Of a stretch of 6,716 bases of DNA, positions 1 through 6,241 are shown piece by piece; positions within the stretch are counted from its first letter, which is position 1; each line of letters starts with the position of its first letter. Both the position numbers and the translations under genes were made by a program. The DNA is taken from assembly GCA_013816695.1 (NCBI GenBank), contig JACDDZ010000091.1, positions 1-6,716 on the forward strand. Reading direction: 5' to 3'. This DNA is from Gemmatimonadaceae bacterium (lineage in GTDB: Bacteria; Gemmatimonadota; Gemmatimonadetes; Gemmatimonadales; Gemmatimonadaceae). The notes under the pieces were generated by a model that was not told where the DNA came from, did no database searches, and was given only the letters and a program-made list of their open reading frames with translations.

Positions 1-822
1 CTTCAGTACGAGCCTGAAACGTCAACCGCACTTGGATTCGGTTTCCGGTGCGGATTTCTTGGGCTGCTGCACATGGAGATCGTGCAGGAGCGGCTTACCC
101 GCGAGTACGAGCTCGACCTGGTCACGACGGTTCCGAGCGTTGAATACCGGGTGCACATGACCGACGGAAAAATGGATCTGATCGAAAATCCGTCATTGAT
201 GCCGCCTGCAGGAAACATCAACTACATCGAGGAGCCGTACGTGAAGGCGCGCATCATGGCGCCGTCCGAGTACATCGGGCCAATCATGACGCTTGGAACT
301 GAACGGCGCGGTGTTTACAGGAACATGACGTACCTCGACCAGGAGCGCGTCGAGTTCGACTGGGAATTTCCGCTTGGCGAAATCATCCTGGATTTCTTCG
401 ATCGGCTCAAGACAATCAGCCGCGGTTACGCCTCGCTGGATTACGAGATGCTGGAGTACCGGAGAAGCGATCTCGTCAAGCTCGACATGCTCATCAACGG
501 CGATCCAGTCGATGCTTTCTCCGTAATCATTCACACGGACAAGGCATACGAGTGGGGACGTAAAATCGCGGACAAGCTGCGCGAGCTCATTCCGCGCCAG
601 CTTTACGAAGTCGCCATTCAGGCCGCGATCGGGCAGAAAGTAATTGCGCGTACCACGGTGAAGCCGCTGCGGAAAGATGTTCTCGCCAAATGCTACGGCG
701 GTGACATCTCGCGCAAGCGAAAGCTGCTCGAGAAGCAGAAGGCCGGAAAAAAGAGAATGAAGCAGGTCGGCAGCGTCGAGATTCCGCAGGAGGCGTTTCT
801 GGCGGTACTCCAGGTCGATTAG
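1..822 (+). CDS. lepA: Elongation factor 4 (LepA), C-terminal part, 5' end outside the window
   Basis: LepA/EF4 is a translational GTPase that binds the ribosome and acts during elongation or initiation under stress; in diderms it is cytoplasmic or membrane-associated. The reading frame is open from base 1, and 273 residues are visible before TAG. That is a little under half of a typical ~600-residue LepA, so the G domain and domain II lie upstream. What is seen is the EF-G-like domain III/V region ([20 protein letters not shown] near the start, then [10 protein letters not shown]) and the LepA-specific C-terminal domain, with [19 protein letters not shown] followed by a lysine-rich stretch and the ending [13 protein letters not shown]. 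The block from KPLRKDV onward is diagnostic of LepA and separates it from EF-G and BipA. The gene appears intact up to its natural stop. The next gene starts two bases after the stop. Confidence 0.97.
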   Translation, partial: LQYEPETSTALGFGFRCGFLGLLHMEIVQERLTREYELDLVTTVPSVEYRVHMTDGKMDLIENPSLMPPAGNINYIEEPYVKARIMAPSEYIGPIMTLGTERRGVYRNMTYLDQERVEFDWEFPLGEIILDFFDRLKTISRGYASLDYEMLEYRRSDLVKLDMLINGDPVDAFSVIIHTDKAYEWGRKIADKLRELIPRQLYEVAIQAAIGQKVIARTTVKPLRKDVLAKCYGGDISRKRKLLEKQKAGKKRMKQVGSVEIPQEAFLAVLQVD

Positions 823-824
823 CG

Positions 825-1835
825 GTGCCTTCGCTCGTTGTCCAGACGAGCTTTCTTGGCGACGTCATACTAACGACGCCGCTCATCGCGGAGCTTTCAC
901 GCCGCGGTCCGGTTGATGTTCTCACAACTCCCATCGGGCGTACAGTGCTCGCAAATGATCCCGCCATCCGCAAACTCATCGTGTTCGACAAGAAAACGAG
1001 CGGGCGGCTCATCCAGACATGGAAAGTTGTGCGCTCGCTGCGTGACTCCGACAGTGAGATTCGCGAATCCACTGCGTTCATGGCTCAGGGCTCCATGCGG
1101 AGCGCCGCTGTGGCCGCCTTTGCAGGTATTCCAGTACGCATAGGGTTCGATACATCGGCCGGCAAGCCCTTCTATACCCGCACAGTCGAGTATCAGAGCG
1201 ACAGACATCACGCGGAAAGGCTGTTGCGACTGGCAGACGTGGAAAACCCCGACCTGTCCATGGTCAGGCCCAGATTGTACCCAGGTGGGAGCGACAAGCG
1301 TTCGGTGGACCGCCTGATGCAGGGCCAGTCAACCCCGTTTGTTGTTCTTGCGCCGGGAAGCGCCTGGGGCACCAAGCGGTGGCCATACTTCCCGCAGCTT
1401 GCGCGGATCCTGACTGAGAACTTTCCTGTTGTCGTGATTGGCGGTGATGCGGAAGGTGCGCTTGCAGGTGAAATCGAAGTTGCAGCGCCGGGCAGGACAA
1501 TCGACGCAACGGGGGAGCTCTCGGTACTTGGGTCCGCCGAGCTGATTGGGCGCGCCGCAGCAATCGTTTCAAACGACTCCGCACCTTTGCATCTCGCTTC
1601 GGCCATGAATACGCCGACAGTCGCCGTTTTTGGTCCCACAGTTCCTGACTTCGGTTTTGGACCGCTTTCCGACGCGCGACAAATTGCCGGTCTTGATGGG
1701 CTTCCCTGCCGTCCGTGCGACAGACACGGACCGCAGAGCTGCCCGCTTGGACATTGGCGGTGCATGCGCGAACTTTCGGCAGAGTACGTTTATGAACTGC
1801 TAATGATACTAGTCCCCCTGCCGAGGATGGCATGA
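825..1835 (+). CDS. Glycosyltransferase family 9 (lipopolysaccharide heptosyltransferase II-like)
   Basis: This 336-residue protein has the usual length and two-Rossmann layout of GT9 (GT-B fold) ADP-heptose:LPS heptosyltransferases, which add heptose to the LPS inner core on the cytoplasmic face of the inner membrane. The N-terminus has the acceptor-side glycine motif SFLGDVILTTPL (residues 9-20). The donor-binding half has LAPGSAWGTKRWP (175-187), VVVIGGD (202-208), SNDSAPLHLASA (249-260) and VFGPT (268-272). Near the C-terminus is a cysteine cluster, C295, C298, C306 and C313, with H309, of the kind seen in many WaaF-type enzymes. The GTG start at 825 is the only plausible one: no ATG, GTG or TTG lies just upstream in frame, and it sits 2 bases after the lepA stop with only a weak AGG at 812-814. 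The exact sugar donor is inferred; another sugar nucleotide is possible, so no waaF symbol is assigned. Confidence 0.9.
   Translation: MPSLVVQTSFLGDVILTTPLIAELSRRGPVDVLTTPIGRTVLANDPAIRKLIVFDKKTSGRLIQTWKVVRSLRDSDSEIRESTAFMAQGSMRSAAVAAFAGIPVRIGFDTSAGKPFYTRTVEYQSDRHHAERLLRLADVENPDLSMVRPRLYPGGSDKRSVDRLMQGQSTPFVVLAPGSAWGTKRWPYFPQLARILTENFPVVVIGGDAEGALAGEIEVAAPGRTIDATGELSVLGSAELIGRAAAIVSNDSAPLHLASAMNTPTVAVFGPTVPDFGFGPLSDARQIAGLDGLPCRPCDRHGPQSCPLGHWRCMRELSAEYVYELLMILVPLPRMA
1823..1826 (+). promoter_or_regulatory. Ribosome binding site for the ROK kinase gene
   Basis: GAGG lies inside the end of the glycosyltransferase gene, five bases before the ATG at 1832. It is one of the better-spaced Shine-Dalgarno matches in the window and supports that start, which overlaps the upstream stop as ATGA. 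Confidence 0.6.
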
Positions 1836-2827
1836 GCACAAGAGAGCGCTACATCATCGGAGTTGATCTAGGTGGCACCAACATCGCGGCAGGGGCGATG
1901 CCAACGGACGGTACCCGCGAAATAGCCATGCGGATGGCACCGACACTGGCTGAGAACGGCGCCGCAGGCGTGGTCGATCGCATTGTCCAGATGATCGAAG
2001 ATGTCATTGCGCAGACTATCTCGGAGACCGGGGCTCGACGCGAAGACTTTCTTGGGGTTGGGATCGGATCACCCGGCCCGCTCGATCGCGAGAAGGGCAT
2101 CGTTGTAGTTACGCCCAATCTTGGCTGGCGGGATTTTCCGCTGCGCGATGAAATCGGGAAGCGGGTCAACTTAAAGGCCACGCTCGACAATGATGCTAAT
2201 TGCGCAACGCTGGGTGAATGGTGGGCGGGGGCCGCCAAGGGCGGAAGGAACGTCGTAGGCCTGACCATTGGCACAGGTATAGGCGGCGGGCTGATCCTCG
2301 ATGGCAAGCTTTATCACGGTGCTTCGGATGCTGCGGGGGAAATCGGCCATACAACTATCGAATCCAACGGCCGCCGCTGCAAATGCGGCAATTACGGTTG
2401 CCTCGAGGCGTACACGTCGGGGCCCGCCATCGCTGAAAGAGCGCGCGAAGCGATCGCGTCAGATGAAGGATCGATTCTCCTCGAGCTCGTAGATGGAGAT
2501 CAGTCGAAGATTACGGCACAGACCGTTTATGAGGCATCGAAGCGCGGCGACGAGATAGCGCGCGACGTAGTGCGTGATACAGCGCACTTCCTCGGCGTGG
2601 GAATCTCGAACCTGATAAACATCTTCAATCCCGATACGGTGGTTATTGCCGGAGGTGTGACTCAGGCGGGCGAGGCGCTCTTCGATCCGCTTCGGGCGGA
2701 AGTGAAGCGGCGTGCATTCAAGCCTGCGGTTGATGCCTGCCGCATCGTGCCGGGCGCGCTTCCCCTCTCCGCCGGTGTTGTCGGCGCAGTTGCCACCTTC
2801 AAGGCGCAGACGTTCGGGGACGTTTAG
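1832..2827 (+). CDS. ROK-family sugar kinase, probable glucokinase
   Basis: The 331-residue protein phosphorylates a hexose with ATP, most likely glucose to glucose-6-phosphate, in the cytoplasm. The N-terminal phosphate-binding loop is GVDLGGTN (residues 10-17). The catalytic aspartate is D121 within LDNDANCA (118-125). The second ATP-binding loop is TIGTGIGGG (145-153). The ROK hallmark follows: E170 and H173 (EIGH), then the zinc motif C183-x-C185-x4-C190 with E192. The C-terminal NPDTVVIAGG (266-275) is the usual adenosine-binding segment. Every catalytic and zinc-binding residue expected of an active ROK kinase is present, and no DNA-binding N-terminal extension is seen, so this is an enzyme and not a ROK repressor. 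Some ROK kinases use fructose, N-acetylglucosamine or N-acetylmannosamine, so glucose is the likeliest substrate but is not proven. The gene overlaps the preceding gene by 4 bases and the next one by 1. Confidence 0.92.
   Translation: MSTRERYIIGVDLGGTNIAAGAMPTDGTREIAMRMAPTLAENGAAGVVDRIVQMIEDVIAQTISETGARREDFLGVGIGSPGPLDREKGIVVVTPNLGWRDFPLRDEIGKRVNLKATLDNDANCATLGEWWAGAAKGGRNVVGLTIGTGIGGGLILDGKLYHGASDAAGEIGHTTIESNGRRCKCGNYGCLEAYTSGPAIAERAREAIASDEGSILLELVDGDQSKITAQTVYEASKRGDEIARDVVRDTAHFLGVGISNLINIFNPDTVVIAGGVTQAGEALFDPLRAEVKRRAFKPAVDACRIVPGALPLSAGVVGAVATFKAQTFGDV
2816..2820 (+). promoter_or_regulatory. Ribosome binding site for the PfkB kinase gene
   Basis: GGGGA ends six bases before the GTG at 2827. 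It supports a start that shares its G with the upstream TAG (TAGTG junction). Confidence 0.5.
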
Positions 2828-3798
2828 TGGCGAAGAAAGTTGGCGTAATCGGGACATTCGTCTGGGACGAGATCCACGGACGCGATCCGCTTGCAAAACC
2901 TGTGGAGGAATGGGGCGGCATTACCTACGCCCTGGGCGCGCTCGATGCCGGACTTTCCGACGATTGGGAAATCGTGCCGATACTCAAAATCGGATACGAC
3001 CTTGCACCGCGTTCGCGCGAGTTCATGGCCACGCTGCGCAAGGTTGCAGCAGGCACAGGGCCTATCGAGGTGCCGCATCCGACCAACAAGGTCACTCTCC
3101 TTTATGAAAGCAGTGAGCGTCGCTGTGAATACCTGCGCGGCGGGATACCGGGCTGGGGCTGGCGGGGCCTTCAACCACTCATGGGTGACCTCGACGCGCT
3201 TTATATCAACTTGATCAGTGGTTTCGAGATCGACCTCGAGACAGCGCAGCTTATTCGCCAGAATTTCCGCGGACCTATCTACTGTGATCTGCATTCGCTG
3301 CTTCTCGCGGTGCAGGCGGATGGTGCGAGGACCCTGCAACCGCTTCCGAATGCCGAGGCCTGGCTGCGCTGCTTCGACATTGTGCAGGTGAACGAAGACG
3401 AGATGTCGATGCTGGCAACCGATGGGATGGACCTCGCGGCCAAGGCATTCACGGCCGGGGTCCAGTGCCTGGTCGTCACAATGGGGAGTCGCGGAGCCGT
3501 CTATTTTGCTGCGCCCGGATTCGAGTCTCTCGCCGATCTTCGAAGGGGCGCAATAGGGGGCAGGACCGGCGCCATAAGGACAGCTCTCATTCCCGCCGCG
3601 GCCTCGCGCGATATGTCAATGGGAGATCCCACCGGATGTGGGGATGTATGGGGCGCAACCTACTTCTCGCGACTGCTGGCGGGGGATACCTTAGGAGTAG
3701 CGATGGAAGCGGCGATGCATGCCGCGGCAAGAAATGTTGACCATCGTGGTGCGACCGGGCTGTCCGGATATCTAAGGGGAGAATTGAGCTACAGGTGA
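2827..3798 (+). CDS. PfkB-family (ribokinase-like) carbohydrate kinase
   Basis: This 323-residue protein belongs to the ribokinase/PfkB superfamily of ATP-dependent sugar or nucleoside kinases. Supporting motifs are the N-terminal GVIGTFVWDEI (6-16), the substrate-side glycine pair WGGITYALGALDAGL (29-43), an N-x-x-E motif at N189-E192 (metal/phosphate binding), and the C-terminal signature GDPTGCGDVWGA (266-277), with D273 as the likely catalytic base and G270-C271-G272 as the anion hole. The signature departs from the common D-T-x-G-A-G-D-x-F/Y form (P after D267, C in place of A, W before GA). The family supports a kinase call, but the substrate cannot be read from the sequence. Possibilities include ribose, fructose, an aminosugar, or a heptose phosphate serving the neighbouring glycosyltransferase. 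It lacks the fused nucleotidyltransferase domain of HldE. The GTG start shares one base with the upstream stop, and the 3' end overlaps the next gene as GTGA. Confidence 0.88.
   Translation: MAKKVGVIGTFVWDEIHGRDPLAKPVEEWGGITYALGALDAGLSDDWEIVPILKIGYDLAPRSREFMATLRKVAAGTGPIEVPHPTNKVTLLYESSERRCEYLRGGIPGWGWRGLQPLMGDLDALYINLISGFEIDLETAQLIRQNFRGPIYCDLHSLLLAVQADGARTLQPLPNAEAWLRCFDIVQVNEDEMSMLATDGMDLAAKAFTAGVQCLVVTMGSRGAVYFAAPGFESLADLRRGAIGGRTGAIRTALIPAAASRDMSMGDPTGCGDVWGATYFSRLLAGDTLGVAMEAAMHAAARNVDHRGATGLSGYLRGELSYR
3774..3782 (+). promoter_or_regulatory. Ribosome binding site-like purine run before the HATPase gene
   Basis: AAGGGGAGA lies within the end of the kinase gene, 12 bases before the GTG at 3795. 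The spacing is longer than ideal, but no better in-frame start exists nearby: the next GTG, at 3825, is far from any such motif. Confidence 0.4.
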
Positions 3799-4673
3799 CG
3801 AGGATTATCAACGTTCCGACGAACGTGAACGATCGAAGCTTCGAGGAGATTCTCGAGCAAACCTCGCCACTTCCGCCCGACGAAAAAATTCTGATCGACT
3901 GCCGGCATTGCACATTTGCAACGCCCTTTGGATTGACAGCGTTGCTGTCGCTCGGTCAGACCCGTCTTGTAAAGCCGGCGTTTCTTATTCCGGATGACCC
4001 CAATATCTCGTCGTACTGGGCGCGGGCTGCCTTCTTCGCTCAGGGCGAAGACTTTTTTGAGTTTGACAAGAAAGTGCCTCGTGCGCGTACGAGGTCCTCG
4101 AGCGTCGTTCTTGAGTGCACGCCCATCACAAAATCGGACGACGTGCATGGAATTGTGGATAAAATCAGTGAGCGCGCGCACGAAATACTAGTAGAGACTT
4201 TGCATTTTGCGCCGCACATTACATCACGGTTTACGATGGCCCTGTCCGAGGTCTGTCAGAACATCATCGAACACGCCGGACGCGGAGGTTGGGTGGCCGT
4301 TCAGAAATACGATTACAAGAGCAAACGCCGGAACGTAATTCTGGCAGTGTGCGATGTAGGAATCGGATTTCGTCAGTCGCTCGAGGGTTCGCACGGGCGC
4401 CGGTTAAGCGACCGCTGGGATGATGCAGCGGCTCTCGAGGATACTGTGATGAAAGGTACCAGCCGCTTTCCCGACAAGGGGCGCGGACAGGGGCTTCAGG
4501 GCGTAAAGAAATTCATCACGCAGAATGACGGAAAGTTCTCCGTCCGCAGCGGTACGGCACGACTTGCCCTGGTGCCACAGTGGGATGAGGACGAGGTGCT
4601 GATCCGGAACATGCCGTTCTTCCCCGGAGCGCAGCTCCAATTAACCATTCCTGAGAAAATCGTCACACCGTGA
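3795..4673 (+). CDS. GHKL ATP-binding protein with STAS-like N-terminus (anti-sigma-factor-kinase-like)
   Basis: The 292-residue product has two parts. Residues about 1-85 look STAS-like: a beta strand KILIDCR (31-37) followed by CTFATPFGLTALLSLG (39-54), in the position of the STAS DxS-x-V-x-F-x-D-S-S-G-L element, but the usual phospho-serine is replaced (the residue before G46 is F45). Residues about 120-288 form a histidine-kinase-like ATPase: N box LSEVCQNIIEHA (150-161, with E152, N156, E159 and H160), G1 box CDVGIGF (186-192, D187), and G2 box KGRGQGL (228-234). No transmembrane helix, HAMP or dimerization histidine domain is present, so this is not a sensor histidine kinase. It is closer to soluble anti-sigma-factor kinases of the SpoIIAB/RsbW type, although it is about twice their length. 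It overlaps both neighbours by 4 bases as GTGA, and the next gene encodes a second STAS-like protein, suggesting a physical partner. The function is inferred from domain layout; the target is unknown. Confidence 0.8.
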   Translation: MTRIINVPTNVNDRSFEEILEQTSPLPPDEKILIDCRHCTFATPFGLTALLSLGQTRLVKPAFLIPDDPNISSYWARAAFFAQGEDFFEFDKKVPRARTRSSSVVLECTPITKSDDVHGIVDKISERAHEILVETLHFAPHITSRFTMALSEVCQNIIEHAGRGGWVAVQKYDYKSKRRNVILAVCDVGIGFRQSLEGSHGRRLSDRWDDAAALEDTVMKGTSRFPDKGRGQGLQGVKKFITQNDGKFSVRSGTARLALVPQWDEDEVLIRNMPFFPGAQLQLTIPEKIVTP

Positions 4674-5239
4674 TTAACCACATCGACGTAAGCTCGGTCC
4701 TCAAGACAACCGTGTCCGAGTTCTACACGAACCTTGTGACGCGCCCCACGGGCGTTGCAGTACGCAGTCACATCGAGCATCAGCTCGACCAGCTTGGCGA
4801 ACGGGCGCTGACAGTGCTCGACTTCTCCCACGTGGGTCTGATGGACCTGTCCTGTGCCGACGAAATCGTGGCGAAGCTCCTGCTCCACTACGTGGACGCG
4901 GAACAGAACAATCGCGAAGTGTATTTCGTGTTTCGGGGAATCAACGAATCACACAGGTATGCGATTGAAACAGTCCTCGAGCGCCATGGCCTTGCACTCG
5001 TGTCACAGCTTTCGGACGGGGAGGCAGTGCTGGTCGGAACCATTGACGGTTCCGAGCGTCAGATATGGGATGCCATCTGCAAACTTGGAGCGGCGCAGCC
5101 CGACGACCTTGCGAGTGAAACCGGAATGGGCCGCGAAGACGCGGAGAAGACACTTTATGCTTTGTGGAAACGACGGCTGCTGATGCGCGCTGACAGGGCG
5201 TACCTTCCCACATTCCTTCTTCCCCTTCACGAAACGTGA
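4670..5239 (+). CDS. STAS-like (DUF4325-type) protein with C-terminal winged-helix-like domain
   Basis: In this 189-residue protein, residues about 20-125 look like a STAS-like fold of the DUF4325 type. There is an arginine-containing helix AVRSHIEHQLDQLG (30-43), then the strand and turn VLDFSHVGLMDLSCADEI (49-66), and a later strand REVYFVFRG (82-90). D59 and S61 sit where anti-sigma-factor antagonists carry the D-S-S-G phosphorylation site, so S61 is a candidate phosphoacceptor. Residues about 128-182 (RQIWDAICKLGAAQPDDLAS, then an EDAEKTLYALWKRRLLMR segment) look like a winged helix: a recognition-type helix after a DLAS turn and a wing ending in YLP. This suggests either DNA binding or protein contact. 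The GTG start overlaps the HATPase stop as GTGA, with no clear ribosome binding site, so translation probably depends on coupling. The natural interpretation is an antagonist or effector partner of the preceding HATPase, but this is inference. Confidence 0.7.
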   Translation: MINHIDVSSVLKTTVSEFYTNLVTRPTGVAVRSHIEHQLDQLGERALTVLDFSHVGLMDLSCADEIVAKLLLHYVDAEQNNREVYFVFRGINESHRYAIETVLERHGLALVSQLSDGEAVLVGTIDGSERQIWDAICKLGAAQPDDLASETGMGREDAEKTLYALWKRRLLMRADRAYLPTFLLPLHET

Positions 5240-5538
5240 AAGCCGGTTTCCAGCCACCGCTGCGCGTTGCGGGTTTCATCGCGACTCGCAGGGGAGATCC
5301 GGAACGTGGTCCACTTATTCGCCTCTCTCCCCTGGAAGCAAAGCTTCGAATGCTGCAGGATGGAGAGCTCGCATGGGTGCACGGCCCGCGCAGAAACGAG
5401 CTTGCTGTGGTGGTGATCGATGAAGCGGTTCCAGACGGCGGTGTGGTTGCCCGTGACATTGCAGGCATCACGATCGTTGACAGTGTTCGCATCACGAAGC
5501 CTGACCTGGATTCGCGACGGGACAGACAGGTAGGCTGA
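5236..5538 (+). CDS. Conserved-looking hypothetical protein, 100 residues, possible double-psi beta-barrel-like fold
   Basis: I do not recognise a named family. The frame is accepted because its GTG overlaps the previous stop as GTGA, it runs to within 7 bases of ftsE, and it is the only forward frame that fills the slot. The protein has no signal peptide, membrane segment or cysteine. Residues about 28-95 show a beta-rich pattern: LSPLEAKLRMLQDGELAWVH (30-49), then ELAVVVIDEAVPDGGVVARD (55-74), then ITIVDSVRITKPDLD (78-92). A 'G-x-W-V ... A-V-V-V ... P-x-G-x-V-x-A-R ... V-R-I' run of this kind resembles half of an aspartate-decarboxylase-like/CDC48-N-like double-psi barrel, but only loosely. 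The tail is charged (DSRRDRQVG). It could be a small adaptor acting with either the STAS protein before it or FtsEX after it. No ribosome binding site is evident at the start. Confidence 0.6.
   Translation: MKAGFQPPLRVAGFIATRRGDPERGPLIRLSPLEAKLRMLQDGELAWVHGPRRNELAVVVIDEAVPDGGVVARDIAGITIVDSVRITKPDLDSRRDRQVG
5528..5534 (+). promoter_or_regulatory. Ribosome binding site for ftsE
   Basis: AGGTAGG lies across the end of the upstream small gene, 11 bases before the ATG at 5546. The two AGG repeats fit a Shine-Dalgarno element at slightly long spacing, and ftsE is the only gene here preceded by a gap as large as 7 bases. Confidence 0.45.
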
Positions 5539-5545
5539 TCGACAG

Positions 5546-6241
5546 ATGATCCGTCTGCTGAAAGTGTCGAAGGAATACACGCGCGGACGGGTCGCGCTAT
5601 CGCACGTGACTTTGCAGGTGAAGAAGGGCGAATTCGCGTTTCTTACAGGTCCGAGTGGTGCCGGGAAGTCGACCATCATGAAGCTGGTTTTCATGGAAGA
5701 GCGCCCGAGCAGCGGCGATCTGTGGGTGAGCGGCGTGAATTCCCGGACGGCGAAACAGCGCGAGATTCCGAAGCTTCGCAGGAAGCTCGGTGTCGTGTTC
5801 CAGGATTTCAGGCTTCTGGAGGACCGCACTGCAGAAGCCAACGTTGCCTTCGCGCTCGAAGTAACGGGAGCACCCAGGGCGCTGATTGCGCCGAAAGTGT
5901 CGCGCGTGCTCGCACAAGTCGGCCTCGCGGCCAAAGCCACAAGCTTTCCATCGGAGCTTTCCGGCGGTGAACAGCAGAGGGTGGCCATTGCTCGCGCGCT
6001 TGTAAACGATCCAATGGTGCTGCTCGCCGACGAGCCCACTGGTAACCTGGATGATCGGGCCACGCGCGGAGTTTTTCAGCTCCTGCGCGATATCAATGCG
6101 GCGGGAACGTCGGTCATCATGGCAACACACGACCTCGACCTCGTGCGCCGCGCAGAGTTCCGGACCATTGAGCTCAATCACGGACGCATTGTATACGACT
6201 CCGCAGAAACCCCGCGTGAGCCTGACAACCCGCAGACGTGA
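5546..6241 (+). CDS. ftsE: Cell division ATP-binding protein FtsE
   Basis: FtsE is the cytoplasmic ATPase of the FtsEX complex, which is recruited to the divisome and uses ATP hydrolysis to activate septal peptidoglycan hydrolases through FtsX. The 231-residue length is typical. Motifs in order are Walker A GPSGAGKST (35-43), the Q-loop with the FtsE-like VFQDFRLLEDRTAEANVAF (84-102, Q86), the ABC signature ELSGGEQQR (137-145), Walker B VLLADEPTGNLD (158-169, with D162 and E163), and the switch histidine H195 in ATHDLDLV. All catalytic residues are intact. The VFQDFRLL form and the immediate ftsX neighbour separate it from LolD and MacB-type ATPases. The C-terminal ~15 residues are short and polar. 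It overlaps ftsX as GTGA, giving tight coupling of the two subunits. Confidence 0.95.
   Translation: MIRLLKVSKEYTRGRVALSHVTLQVKKGEFAFLTGPSGAGKSTIMKLVFMEERPSSGDLWVSGVNSRTAKQREIPKLRRKLGVVFQDFRLLEDRTAEANVAFALEVTGAPRALIAPKVSRVLAQVGLAAKATSFPSELSGGEQQRVAIARALVNDPMVLLADEPTGNLDDRATRGVFQLLRDINAAGTSVIMATHDLDLVRRAEFRTIELNHGRIVYDSAETPREPDNPQT

Noticed and set aside
913..1143. Alternative forward frame within the glycosyltransferase
   Set aside because: It overlaps the GT9 coding frame entirely, lacks a ribosome binding site, and gives a low-complexity product with no motif.
1208..1839. Two overlapping minus-strand open frames opposite the glycosyltransferase
   Set aside because: Both are compositionally odd (Ser/Pro/Arg-rich) and mirror the codon pattern of the forward gene, which has clear GT9 motifs.
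2459..3339. Minus-strand open frames spanning the ROK/PfkB junction
   Set aside because: They cross well-supported forward genes with intact active-site motifs and show no recognisable domain of their own.
2827..3798. Assigning the PfkB protein as the heptose kinase HldE
   Set aside because: The neighbouring GT9 makes this tempting, but the protein is a single kinase domain with an atypical signature and no nucleotidyltransferase half, so the specific name is not supported.
3825..3827. Alternative GTG start for the HATPase gene, 10 codons downstream
   Set aside because: It would remove the first ten residues (MTRIINVPTN) and the 4-base overlap seen at most other junctions, and no better ribosome binding site precedes it.
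3795..4673. Reading the HATPase protein as a two-component sensor histidine kinase
   Set aside because: The N, G1 and G2 boxes are present, but there is no phosphoacceptor histidine helix, membrane segment or sensor domain, and no response regulator is nearby.
5227..6063. Long open frame (278 codons) on the minus strand opposite the small gene and ftsE
   Set aside because: It lies antisense to ftsE, whose ABC motifs are complete. Its translation is rich in Ser and Arg with no domain pattern, as expected of an antisense frame in GC-rich coding DNA.
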